Source: Pedobacter sp. (GTDB lineage: Bacteria > Bacteroidota > Bacteroidia > Sphingobacteriales > Sphingobacteriaceae). From it: 64,000 nt of DNA. Where the stretch lies: positions 62,001 through 126,000 of the forward strand of contig NZ_JAVHXT010000007.1 of assembly GCF_031119335.1 (NCBI RefSeq). The letters run 5' to 3'. The translations under genes and the position numbers were made by a program. Positions 33,317-42,182 of the stretch are shown in pieces (position 1 is the stretch's first letter; every line of letters starts with the position of its first letter). The notes beneath the pieces are model-generated. The model did no database searches. It was not told the DNA's origin and saw only the letters and a list, made by a program, of their open reading frames with translations.

Positions 33317-34600
33317 ATGGAAATCGCTATTGTTGCATTATTAGTTGTTATCTTGATTTTTCTTTTTGTTTTAATTAGCAAAAAATCAAACAAACCTACC
33401 GAACAAGAATTATTTTCTATGGGCTTTTTAAAGGATGAAAACCAAAAACTGCAGCAAGAGCTTACACAGTTAAGGGCTAATTACATCAACGAAAATAACC
33501 GAGCAACAAGGGCAGAAGAAAGTTTGAAAGCACAACGCGAAATTGCCATAAAACAGCAACAAAACTTAGAAGAGCTACAACAGAAATTTAATCTCGAATT
33601 TACCAACATCGCCAATAAAATACTGGATGAAAAATCTGCTAAGTTTACAGCACAAAATCAAACAAACCTAGATCAAATCCTAAATCCGCTAAAAGCAAAT
33701 ATTAAAGCTTTTGAAGAAAAGGTAGATAAAGTTTATAAAGACGAAGCTGCCGAACGCAGCCAACTGAAAGGTGTTATTTTTCAGTTAATGGACCAAAGTA
33801 AGCAGATACAAACTGATGCCAATAATTTAACAAAAGCGCTAAAGGGCGATAACAAAAAGCAAGGTAGTTGGGGCGAAATTATACTGGAACGTGTATTAGA
33901 AACTTCGGGTTTGGTGAAGGACAGAGAATATAGCGTTCAAAAGAGCTTAAATAACAGCGAAGGTGAACGTTTTCAACCCGATGTAATAGTCAACCTGCCC
34001 GACGAGAAAAATTTGATTATAGACGCTAAAATGTCGTTGGTGGCTTATGAAAGAATGATTACTTCGGAATTGGAAGAAGAAAAGGTTCTTTTTTTAAAAC
34101 AGCATCTGCTATCCATTAAAAATCATATTGATGGTTTGTCGGCGAAGAACTATCAACATTTGTATGGTATTAATTCTCCAGATTTTGTACTACTATTTAT
34201 TCCAATTGAGGCTTCTTTTAGCGTAACGGTACAAGCAGATTCGGAGCTTTTTAACTATGCCTGGAATAGAAAAGTGGTATTGGTTAGCCCAACTACGTTA
34301 TTAGCTACCTTGCGTACCATTGCCAGCATTTGGAAAGTAGATAGGCAGAATAAGAACGTTTTTGAAATAGCCGAAGAAGCCGGTGCACTTTATGACAAAT
34401 TTGTAGGTTTTCTGGAAGATATGCAAAGAATTGGTAAACACTTAGAGCAAACCCAAAAAGCACATGACGATGCATTCAAAAAATTGCAATTTGGCAGTGG
34501 AAATTTGATTGGTAAAGTAGAAAAAATTAAAAAGTTAGGTGCTAAAACAAAAGGTACCAAACAAATAGATAGCAAGTTTTTGGGCGAAGAAGAATTATAA
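33317..34600 (+). CDS. rmuC: DNA recombination protein RmuC
   Basis: About 427 residues. An N-terminal membrane anchor (IAIVALLVVILIFLFVLIS), a long coiled coil (about 35-110), then a RmuC nuclease-like core: LKGDNKKQGSWGEIILERVLETSGLVKDREY, PDVIVNLPDEKNLIIDAKMSLVAYE, LFIPIEASF and VVLVSPTTLLATLRTIASIW, which match the restriction-endonuclease-like fold of RmuC. In E. coli, rmuC limits inversions at short repeats. The in-frame GTG at 33299 lies in a dispersed repeat, so the ATG at 33317 is preferred. The 3' end overlaps the convergent glycosyltransferase by six bases. Confidence 0.95.
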   Translation: MEIAIVALLVVILIFLFVLISKKSNKPTEQELFSMGFLKDENQKLQQELTQLRANYINENNRATRAEESLKAQREIAIKQQQNLEELQQKFNLEFTNIANKILDEKSAKFTAQNQTNLDQILNPLKANIKAFEEKVDKVYKDEAAERSQLKGVIFQLMDQSKQIQTDANNLTKALKGDNKKQGSWGEIILERVLETSGLVKDREYSVQKSLNNSEGERFQPDVIVNLPDEKNLIIDAKMSLVAYERMITSELEEEKVLFLKQHLLSIKNHIDGLSAKNYQHLYGINSPDFVLLFIPIEASFSVTVQADSELFNYAWNRKVVLVSPTTLLATLRTIASIWKVDRQNKNVFEIAEEAGALYDKFVGFLEDMQRIGKHLEQTQKAHDDAFKKLQFGSGNLIGKVEKIKKLGAKTKGTKQIDSKFLGEEEL

Positions 34601-35866
34601 GCTTTCTATAAGCTTCAATAGCTTTTCTTCTTGTGCTTGTCTACTCAATTCGTAAAGCTCTTCTTCGGTTATTTTAGTTCTAAGTGGAGTACTATTAAAA
34701 TGTTTATTAAAAGCATTATTTAACACCTTTACTACTTCATTTTCACTATTACAAACAAAGCCCGCTTCGTATTTTTTTATGCTTTCCTCCAAATCACCAT
34801 GATCATTTACTGGTAGTAAAATAGGCTTTTGAAAAGCTAAGTATTCATATTGTTTAGTAGTGATAATTTCTTTTCTATCCCCATACTTTAAATGAAAGAA
34901 CATAGCGGTACTATATAATTCAGAATAAGCTTGCTCTAATGGCATTTTTTTAATGATGTAAGTATAAGGCTCTAGTTTGAAGTTCTTAATAATTTCCTTT
35001 AACCTAAGCGACTCGCTGCTACCAATAAACCTAACTTGAAAATACTGTGGTTGAATTACATATAAATCAATATATTTTCTTAAAGCAGCAAAAAAAGTGG
35101 TGTCAACTAACTGATCATTATAAACAGTTCCTAAATAAGTTAACTTAAAAGTATGCGGATGATCTTTTATTAAATTAAAGTTTATTTTCTTTAGGTCATA
35201 CCCATTTCTAATTACCTTTATTTCATCCTTAAATTTTTCTGGAAAAAAATTTTTAATAGATTCTGAAATGGTTATTATTAAATCAGCAGATCTTAAGTTA
35301 CGTAGCTCCTTTCTCTTTAAAAACCGTTTTCTAAGAAATGAAAGTATCTTGTTATCTTCTATTAATTTATATCCAAAAACTCCAGGATCTCGGTAATCTA
35401 AGATTAATTTACAACCAAACTCCTGTTTTAAAGCATAGCCTAGATTATGTATAGCAGCAGATGGAAAAGAAACTAATATAATATCTTCTTTAGTTAAGTC
35501 TATATTAGTTTTCTTCTTATAGTTATTAAATTCTCTTCCTAAATCAAAAATTTCTTTACCTGTGAATAAATAATAACTAGCCAACAAAAATTTAGATACA
35601 ATTCTTCTACCGCTATCTAGTAGTTTTTTATAGGCGTTATGAAAAAATCCTGGAGAATAACTCAAGGGAATTTCAATGAGATTTCCTTTAATTTTAATAG
35701 GCCTTTCTATTTTATTTCTATTTCCGTACACGAAATGTACTTCATAAGAGTTAGATAGGCTTTCTGCTATACTTAGTAATCTATTAAATCCAGTTTGATA
35801 AGTTTCCTTACCATGATAAGAAAATACAAAAATTCTCTTCAATAGTTGTTTGTTTGAGGTAGACAA
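34595..35866 (-). CDS. Glycosyltransferase family 4-like protein
   Basis: The 423-residue protein has a GT-B layout: the N-terminal half with VFSYHGKETYQTGFNRLLSIAESLS and LDYRDPG, SADLIITISESIKNFFP, then the C-terminal nucleotide-sugar domain with IRNGYDLKKI, TYLGTVYNDQ and KQYEYLAFQKPILLPVNDHGDLEE (position of the GT4 E-x7-E motif). Acceptor and sugar unknown; a role in surface polysaccharide is plausible. The gene is noticeably richer in A/T codons than its neighbours and stands alone, so horizontal acquisition is possible. Its 3' end overlaps rmuC. Confidence 0.85.
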   Translation of the reverse strand: MSTSNKQLLKRIFVFSYHGKETYQTGFNRLLSIAESLSNSYEVHFVYGNRNKIERPIKIKGNLIEIPLSYSPGFFHNAYKKLLDSGRRIVSKFLLASYYLFTGKEIFDLGREFNNYKKKTNIDLTKEDIILVSFPSAAIHNLGYALKQEFGCKLILDYRDPGVFGYKLIEDNKILSFLRKRFLKRKELRNLRSADLIITISESIKNFFPEKFKDEIKVIRNGYDLKKINFNLIKDHPHTFKLTYLGTVYNDQLVDTTFFAALRKYIDLYVIQPQYFQVRFIGSSESLRLKEIIKNFKLEPYTYIIKKMPLEQAYSELYSTAMFFHLKYGDRKEIITTKQYEYLAFQKPILLPVNDHGDLEESIKKYEAGFVCNSENEVVKVLNNAFNKHFNSTPLRTKITEEELYELSRQAQEEKLLKLIESL

Positions 35867-35933
35867 TATATTGAATAAGAAATAAATATATAAAATAAAA
35901 TATATGAAATGTAGCTAAAAGTGTATAAAACAA

Positions 35934-36977
35934 CTATAAGTTTTTAAAAGCATTCCAACCTTGGGCTTTTAATTCATGTACCACATCAGATTTTGAAATC
36001 ATTTTTACACCAGAGTTTTTATCGGTGATATGACCAATTACACTGATATCTACATCATTTTTTAATTTTTCGTAATCGGCTTGTTTGATGGTGAATAACA
36101 ACTCGTAATCTTCGCCACCATTTAATGCACAAATAGTTGGGTCTAAGCCTAGTTCTCTAGCAGTTTCGTAGGTTACCGGGTCAATAGGTAGTTTATCTTC
36201 ATAAATGGTGCAGCCTTTATCACTTTGTGTTGCTATGTGTAAGATCTCTGACGCTAAACCATCAGAAACATCAATCATAGAAGTAGGTTTTATCTTCAGC
36301 TGTGCTAATAAATCTACCACATCTCTACGTCCTTCTGGTTTTAACTGACGCTCTATGATATAATCTTTACCTTCTAAATCTGGCTGAATTTGAGGATTTT
36401 CTAAGAAAACTTGCTTCTCTCTTTCTAAAATTTGCAAACCAACGTAAGCACCTCCCAAATCACCAGAAACACATAATAAATCGCTTTCTTGTGCGCCGTT
36501 TCTGTAGGTTACATCTTCTTTATTAGCATAGCCGATGCTGGTGATGCTAATTACCAGACCCTGCTTGCTCGATGAAGTATCGCCACCAATTAAATCGATG
36601 TTAAATTTATTACAAGCCAACTCAATACCCTTGTAAATTTCTTCAATAGCTTCTAATGGAAACTTACTAGAAACTCCTAAAGAAACGGTAATTTGAGTAG
36701 CAATGCCGTTCATGGCATAGATATCGCTCAAATTAACCTGTACCGCTTTGTAACCCAAGTGCATTAAAGGCACATAAGACAAATCGAAATGTACACCTTC
36801 TAACAATAAATCTGTAGATATTAAAGTTTGCTTATCGCCGAAATTCAAAACTGCAGCATCATCTCCAACTCCTTTTACAGAACTTTCGTGTCTAATTTGA
36901 AAGTTTTCTGTTAAGTGTTTGATTAATCCAAATTCACCTAATTCTTCTAATGAAGTACGCTCTTTATTCTCGAACAT
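35934..36977 (-). CDS. thiL: Thiamine-monophosphate kinase ThiL
   Basis: ATP-dependent phosphorylation of thiamine monophosphate to thiamine pyrophosphate, the last step of TPP synthesis. The 347-residue PurM-fold protein has the ThiL motifs GVGDDAAVLNFGDKQTLISTDLLLEGVHFDL (metal and nucleotide binding), VNLSDIYAMNG, LIGGDTSSS, VSGDLGGAYVGLQI, MIDVSDGLASEI and CALNGGEDYELLFT. The start overlaps the stop of the upstream S41 protease gene (TAATG), so it is translationally coupled. No TPP riboswitch precedes this unit. Confidence 0.97.
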   Translation of the reverse strand: MFENKERTSLEELGEFGLIKHLTENFQIRHESSVKGVGDDAAVLNFGDKQTLISTDLLLEGVHFDLSYVPLMHLGYKAVQVNLSDIYAMNGIATQITVSLGVSSKFPLEAIEEIYKGIELACNKFNIDLIGGDTSSSKQGLVISITSIGYANKEDVTYRNGAQESDLLCVSGDLGGAYVGLQILEREKQVFLENPQIQPDLEGKDYIIERQLKPEGRRDVVDLLAQLKIKPTSMIDVSDGLASEILHIATQSDKGCTIYEDKLPIDPVTYETARELGLDPTICALNGGEDYELLFTIKQADYEKLKNDVDISVIGHITDKNSGVKMISKSDVVHELKAQGWNAFKNL

Positions 36978-38530
36978 TATCCTTTTCCTTTAATATCTTT
37001 TAAAATCCATTGTAACTCTCTATCGTAGTTACTTATTCTATCTTTTAAGGTAGATTGTATCTCTACATCTGGAAAAACGCCTCTACCATACAAATCTTGT
37101 TGATAAATGGGAGCCATCCTATTTAATCCGAACCTTAAAGCTAATTTACTATTCTTCAACGTAATTACCGGCATTCTACCAGCGGTACATTGATTGAAAC
37201 CACCACCAGTTTCTGTACCCACAAAAGTAGCTCTATTTATACCTTTTAAATTAGCACTTATTAATGAAGAAGCAGAGAAACTAAACTCATTAATTAGCAC
37301 ATAAACTTTGCCTTTGTAGTTATTTTTATGAGGTTTTTGAGGCTTATATCCCTTCATAAATGAGAAGAAATTACCTTCTTCATCTTCATAAATATTACCA
37401 TTGTCGTTAAATGCAGTAAGGTAATATCTCATTTTTTTTAAGCCAGTTTGATATTTATCTGCACTAAAACCACCATTGTTAATTGGCTTAGCTAAATACA
37501 CAAATTCTTTATCCGTTAGGTAAGAAAACAAGGCCAAACTTGCACTTAAAGTTCCACCAGGATTGTTCCTAATATCGATAACTAAATTCTTACTTTTTGA
37601 TAAAGCTATACTATCAAAAACTTGTTTATAAAACAGTGGAAAATTAGCACTAGGTATGCTAAAACTTTTAATTTTTAAGTAGGCGATATCTTTCTCTTTA
37701 TCTAGAAATTTAAAATCTAGCTGATACTCGTTGTTAACTTTGTTGCCCCTATACTTTAGTGTTTCTTTCACTTTTTTAACGGGTGCTTTCGCAATAGTTT
37801 TAGCAGTATCTAACTTCTTTTTTTCTTCCGCATCTTTCTTTTTATCATAAAATGAGATGAAGGTGTTGATAACTGTACTATCTGTTTTAAACTTAACAGA
37901 AATGCTATCTTGCTCAGAAAAATAAATCTTATAAAGGTTTGCGAAGTTTCTTTCTATTCGTTTGTTCTTTGATGCTGAGTTATATCCATCGTAACTAAAA
38001 CCTGTGGAAACAATGTTAAAAATCTCTTTTGGAGCTAAACCATTAATTTCTAAAATCTCTGTTCCAGTCTTAATACTTTTGTTTTTACTCTTATTGTTGA
38101 TCACTATCAATTTATCATCAGCCACAGCATAAGTAAACTGATTTAACGGATAAACTTTGTTTTTAGCAGCTTCTCGTTCTGTTTTATCTTTTACAATTAC
38201 CGATGGAAATCTTAAAGCGGTATGACCACATTTGATAGCTGCTACTACCGGCGATAACTTTTGATAAAATTGAGTTGTAGTAAGTGGTTCGTTAATCGCA
38301 TTTTTTAAGCTATCAAACTTATAATCAAGCTGTTTTTTAGAAATGTACCAATATAAACCAGGATGCCCATCTTTTAAAATTTGATGAGCTAAATCTATAT
38401 CTTTTTGCAAAGCTTGTACACTGTGCTTTTTCTCTGTAATGGTTGCATTATATTCCTTTACAGAAGAACAAGCAGCTAACGAAGCTGTAGTTACTAGCAA
38501 TAAATTTCTAAAAAAGCTTCTTCCAATCAT
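36977..38530 (-). CDS. S41-family peptidase, lipoprotein
   Basis: The 517-residue protein has a lipoprotein signal (ASLAAC, Cys at about residue 21). An N-terminal helical region containing LAHQILKDGHPGLYWYISK and KCGHTAL is followed by a divergent PDZ-like segment (GTEILEINGLAPKEIFNIV) and the S41 core: LVIDIRNNPGGTLSASLALFSYL, VYVLINEFSFSASSLISANLKG with the likely catalytic Ser, and FVGTETGGGFN. Probably a membrane-anchored periplasmic protease. It directly follows nadA without intergenic space and precedes thiL; no functional connection is evident. Confidence 0.88.
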   Translation of the reverse strand: MIGRSFFRNLLLVTTASLAACSSVKEYNATITEKKHSVQALQKDIDLAHQILKDGHPGLYWYISKKQLDYKFDSLKNAINEPLTTTQFYQKLSPVVAAIKCGHTALRFPSVIVKDKTEREAAKNKVYPLNQFTYAVADDKLIVINNKSKNKSIKTGTEILEINGLAPKEIFNIVSTGFSYDGYNSASKNKRIERNFANLYKIYFSEQDSISVKFKTDSTVINTFISFYDKKKDAEEKKKLDTAKTIAKAPVKKVKETLKYRGNKVNNEYQLDFKFLDKEKDIAYLKIKSFSIPSANFPLFYKQVFDSIALSKSKNLVIDIRNNPGGTLSASLALFSYLTDKEFVYLAKPINNGGFSADKYQTGLKKMRYYLTAFNDNGNIYEDEEGNFFSFMKGYKPQKPHKNNYKGKVYVLINEFSFSASSLISANLKGINRATFVGTETGGGFNQCTAGRMPVITLKNSKLALRFGLNRMAPIYQQDLYGRGVFPDVEIQSTLKDRISNYDRELQWILKDIKGKG

Positions 38531-39523
38531 TTACAAACCTAATTGTGCAGAAATTTCCAACATTCTTTCGATAGGTTTTCTAGCTTCCTCAATAATATTT
38601 GCCGGTACTGTAACTTCTGGCATTCCGTTTTTGATACACAAATAAAGTTTTTCCAAAGTATTTCTCTTCATGTACGGACAGTCGTTACATGCACAAGCAT
38701 TGGTAGGAGGGGCCGGAATGAAGGTTTTATCTGGACAAGCCTTTTGCATTTGGTGGATAATTCCACTTTCCGTTGCTACAATAAACTCTTTTGCGTCGCT
38801 ATTAATGCTGTATTTCAACAATCCGGTAGTAGAACCAATGTAATCTGCCATTTGCAACACTGCTTCTTCACACTCTGGATGCGCAATAAACTTCGCATTC
38901 GGATGACGTTCCTTCAACTTGGTAATCTTCTCTCTTGAGAAAATTTCGTGCACCATACAAGCACCATTCCATAGAACTAAATCTCTACCTGTTTTTTTAG
39001 CTACCCAAGCACCTAGATTTTTATCAGGACCAAAGATAATTTTCTGGTCTTTCGGCAAGCTTTCCACAATTTGTACCGCATTTGTTGAAGTACAGACAAT
39101 GTCACTTAGTGCTTTCAGTTCAGCTGTACAATTCACATAGGTAATCACCAAATGATCAGGATATTTCTCCTTAAATTTTTTGAATAAATGCGGTGGACAA
39201 CTATCTGCCAACGAACAACCAGCCTTTAAATCTGGCAATAAAACCTTCTTTTCTGGAGATAAAATCTTCGCTGTTTCTGCCATAAAATGCACCCCAGCAA
39301 AAACAATTACATCAGCTTCGGTTTTTGCAGCTTCTTGTGACAAGCCTAAACTATCGCCAATATAATCTGCAATATCTTGTATATCAGGTTCTTGGTAGTA
39401 GTGTGCTAAAATAATTGCATTCTTTTCTTTTTTTAGTCGCTCTATTTCGGCAAATAAATCCAGCGTTGGATCTATTTTTTCTTCTATGTAACCTTTTCTG
39501 TTAAGTTCTTCTAAAATTTCCAT
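38531..39523 (-). CDS. nadA: Quinolinate synthase NadA
   Basis: 4Fe-4S enzyme condensing iminoaspartate with dihydroxyacetone phosphate to quinolinate, the NAD precursor. The 330-residue protein shows [50 protein letters not shown] and [20 protein letters not shown], providing the three cluster Cys. Full length. It is divergent from nadB, which makes its substrate, across a 475-bp intergenic region. Confidence 0.97.
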   Translation of the reverse strand: MEILEELNRKGYIEEKIDPTLDLFAEIERLKKEKNAIILAHYYQEPDIQDIADYIGDSLGLSQEAAKTEADVIVFAGVHFMAETAKILSPEKKVLLPDLKAGCSLADSCPPHLFKKFKEKYPDHLVITYVNCTAELKALSDIVCTSTNAVQIVESLPKDQKIIFGPDKNLGAWVAKKTGRDLVLWNGACMVHEIFSREKITKLKERHPNAKFIAHPECEEAVLQMADYIGSTTGLLKYSINSDAKEFIVATESGIIHQMQKACPDKTFIPAPPTNACACNDCPYMKRNTLEKLYLCIKNGMPEVTVPANIIEEARKPIERMLEISAQLGL

Positions 39524-39998
39524 TACTATGCTTTTTAGCTACAAATGCTTTTTAAGTATTCGTTAATTTTTTTGTAAAGATACAGGCTTTGAACTTTATC
39601 AACGCTTCAAACAAAATATAATTTAATTAAATAAATAGATTCTTATTCTTTATTAGTGTGTTGAAACTGTTAGAAAGAATCATGAAAAAAATGTTGTAAA
39701 ATGACTTATCCCATAGTTATCAACAAATTTTGTGATTTTTTAATTTAAACTTACGTTGATTCTCAATGTTATACTTTTTATCCTTTTAAATTATCAATAT
39801 CAAAATGTGTATTGTTAAGTATGTTGTTAAAAGTTGATAACCTAGTTAAATGTGCTTAAAAAATCTTCAAAAGATTGTGTCAAACTTGGCTTTTTACTTA
39901 GCTTTAAACAATCAAAAGTAATTGTTACGATAATTTATACATTGAATTCACAGGCTTGTTAACGTTATCAACATAGTTGTTATATATTATTTAAATTA
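39524..39998. other. Divergent nadA/nadB intergenic region with repeated TTATCAAC boxes
   Basis: A gene-free, strongly A/T-rich stretch. TTATCAACA occurs at 39717-39725 and 39965-39973, TTATCAACG at 39596-39604, and the reverse complement of TTATCAACT at 39832-39840. TTATCAATA is at 39791-39799. These differ by one or two bases from the DnaA box TTATCCACA, and an A/T-only run lies at about 39616-39640. It must also hold the nadA and nadB promoters. A replication-origin role is hypothetical; alternatively the boxes are operators for a NAD regulator. Confidence 0.35.
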
Positions 39999-41585
39999 AT
40001 GAAGAAAGTAGATTTTTTAGTGATTGGATCTGGTATAGCCGGACTGAGTTTTGCACTAAAAGCAGCTAAATATGGTAAGGTACTGATAGTTACCAAATCT
40101 AACGAAGACGAGTCGAACACGAAGTACGCACAAGGTGGTGTAGCAGTAGTTGTAGATAAGTCCGATTCCTTCGAAAAACATATACAAGATACGTTAATTG
40201 CTGGAGATGGTTTGTGCGATAAGGATATTGTGGAAATTGTGGTAAAAGAAGGTCCAGAACGTATTCAAGAGATTATAGACTACGGAATTAACTTCGATAA
40301 AAATCCGGCTGGAGTTTTTGATTTGGCAAAGGAGGGAGGCCATTCTGAACACAGAGTGCTTCATTATAAGGATGTTACAGGATACGAGATTGAAAGTGTA
40401 TTGCTTAAACAAATCCATCAGAATGAGAATATAGAGATATTAACGCATTATTTCTGCTTGGAGCTGATTACCCAACATCATTTGGGAGAACATGTGGATA
40501 AGAGTAGTAAAGACATTAATTGCTATGGAATTTATGCTTTTAACACAGAGATTAACCATGTTGAGAAAATATTAGCGAATGTAACAGTGTTGGCAAGTGG
40601 TGGAGCTGGACATATTTATGCAAACACCACTAATCCAGTTATTGCCACAGGCGATGGAATGGCAATGGTTTACAGAGCTAAAGGAAAAGTGAGAAATATG
40701 GAGTTCATTCAGTTCCATCCAACAGCCTTATATCATCCTGGAGAATATCCTTCATTTCTCATTTCTGAAGCAGTTAGAGGTTTTGGCGGAGTATTAAGAA
40801 GAAGAAATGGAGAAGAATTTATGTACGAATATGATGAACGTGGCTCTTTGGCACCTCGTGATATTGTTGCTCGTGCTATAGATAATGAAATGAAAAAATC
40901 GGGAGATGATTTTGTGTATTTGGATATAACTATGCGCAAGAAAGCTGATATTCTTACACATTTTCCTAATATTTATGCCAAATGTTTATCCATTGGTATA
41001 GATATGACTAAAGATTATATACCGGTAACACCAGCTTGTCATTATATGTGTGGTGGTATTTTGGTAGATGAATATGGAAAATCGTCTATCAACAATTTAT
41101 ATGCTTGTGGCGAAGTTTCTTCAACAGGATTACATGGCGCTAATCGTTTGGCTTCCAATTCTTTATTAGAAGCCACTGTTTTTGCTCATCGTATATTTGT
41201 GTCAGCTATAGAGCGTTATCAACACAATGTGATACCAAATAACATTCCAGAGTGGGATGATAAGGGTGTAATACAATCTAACGAAGATATCTTGGTTACA
41301 CACAATCTAAGAGAAACACAGAAAATAATGAGCGATTACGTAGGTATTGTTCGTTCCGATTTTAGGTTAGACAGAGCTTTGAGGAGGCTTTATCTGTTGT
41401 TCGAAGAAACAGAAGAGTTCTATAAAAAGAATAAGGTGTCTGTGAAATTATGTGAATTACGTAATGTAATCCAAGTGGCGTATATGGTAATTAAATCAGC
41501 CAAAGCTAGAAAAGAAAGTAGGGGATTGCATTACACCACAGATTATCCACAACATGCTAACGAATTAGTTGATACAATTATTTAA
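39999..41585 (+). CDS. nadB: L-aspartate oxidase NadB
   Basis: FAD enzyme oxidising L-aspartate to iminoaspartate for NadA. The 528-residue protein has FLVIGSGIAGLSFALKAAKYG (FAD binding), NTKYAQGGVAVV, GGHSEHRVLHYKDVTGYEIE, VTVLASGGAGHIYANTTNP, MEFIQFHPTALY, a PACHYMCGGI segment, YACGEVSSTGLHGANRLASNSLLEATVFAHR and a C-terminal helical domain with LRETQKIMSDYVGIVR. Length normal. Divergent from nadA. A perfect DnaA-box sequence, TTATCCACA, happens to lie near its 3' end (41543-41551). Confidence 0.97.
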   Translation: MKKVDFLVIGSGIAGLSFALKAAKYGKVLIVTKSNEDESNTKYAQGGVAVVVDKSDSFEKHIQDTLIAGDGLCDKDIVEIVVKEGPERIQEIIDYGINFDKNPAGVFDLAKEGGHSEHRVLHYKDVTGYEIESVLLKQIHQNENIEILTHYFCLELITQHHLGEHVDKSSKDINCYGIYAFNTEINHVEKILANVTVLASGGAGHIYANTTNPVIATGDGMAMVYRAKGKVRNMEFIQFHPTALYHPGEYPSFLISEAVRGFGGVLRRRNGEEFMYEYDERGSLAPRDIVARAIDNEMKKSGDDFVYLDITMRKKADILTHFPNIYAKCLSIGIDMTKDYIPVTPACHYMCGGILVDEYGKSSINNLYACGEVSSTGLHGANRLASNSLLEATVFAHRIFVSAIERYQHNVIPNNIPEWDDKGVIQSNEDILVTHNLRETQKIMSDYVGIVRSDFRLDRALRRLYLLFEETEEFYKKNKVSVKLCELRNVIQVAYMVIKSAKARKESRGLHYTTDYPQHANELVDTII

Positions 41586-41679
41586 CCCCTAGCCCCTAAA
41601 GGGGAATTATTAGCATGATGTTAATTATATAAGTTTATGAATGACAGTAATTCAAATCTCCCTTTAGGGGGTAAGGGGG
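41586..41679. repeat. GGGG/CCCC inverted repeat reaching into the carbonic anhydrase gene
   Basis: CCCCTAGCCCCTAAAGGGG (41586-41604) is mirrored imperfectly by CCCTTTAGGGGGTAAGGGGG (41660-41679), with the start codon of the next gene lying between the arms. It resembles the palindromes inside the element at 9941-10159 and the remnant near 2867-2890. Confidence 0.6.
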
Positions 41680-42182
41680 TTATTCTCCCTGTTAAAAATG
41701 TATATCCACAATTTGGAAGTGATTGTTTTATAGCACCTAATGCAATCATTGTAGGTGATGTTAAAGTTGGAAGAAACTGTTCAATTTGGTTTAATGCTGT
41801 GGTTAGGGGAGATGTGAATAGCATCACCATTGGTAACGAAAGCAATATACAAGATGGTGCTGTAATTCATGCTACCTATTTAAAGGCTGCTACATTTATT
41901 GGAAATAGAGTAAATGTTGGACACAATGCTATTGTACATGGTTGTACCGTGAAAGACAACGTTTTGATAGGCATGGGTGCCATAGTAATGGATAATGCAG
42001 TTGTAGATGAATATTGTATCATTGCTGCTGGGGCTGTAGTACTAGAGAATACCATTTGCGAAAGCGGTTATATTTATGCCGGTACTCCTGCAAAAAAAAT
42101 AAAGCCCATTACCGAAGAGCAAAGGGCTTTATTGAACAAACTGCCTGATAATTACATCATGTATGCTGATTGGTTTAAATAA
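41637..42182 (+). CDS. Gamma carbonic anhydrase-family hexapeptide protein
   Basis: The 181-residue left-handed beta-helix protein has DCFIAPNAIIVGDVKVGRNCSIWFNAVVRGDVNSITIGNESNIQDGAVIHATY, RVNVGHNAIVHGCTV and YIYAGTPAKKIKPI. The three His (HATY, GHNAIVHG) are the metal ligands of gamma carbonic anhydrases and YrdA-like relatives; activity is often absent in YrdA types. Residues 8-14 (LPLGGKG) are encoded by one arm of a dispersed repeat and have no counterpart in the family, whose members usually start around ILPVK; no other start codon exists downstream. Possibly co-transcribed with nadB. Confidence 0.88.
   Translation: MNDSNSNLPLGGKGVILPVKNVYPQFGSDCFIAPNAIIVGDVKVGRNCSIWFNAVVRGDVNSITIGNESNIQDGAVIHATYLKAATFIGNRVNVGHNAIVHGCTVKDNVLIGMGAIVMDNAVVDEYCIIAAGAVVLENTICESGYIYAGTPAKKIKPITEEQRALLNKLPDNYIMYADWFK

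Noticed and set aside
35934..36977. Possible second TPP-controlled thiamine unit at thiL
   Set aside because: No THI-box blocks precede nadA, the S41 gene or thiL; thiL is simply the last gene of that leftward unit.
41543..41551. Perfect DnaA-box sequence TTATCCACA in nadB
   Set aside because: A single copy inside a coding region; not evidence of an origin by itself.
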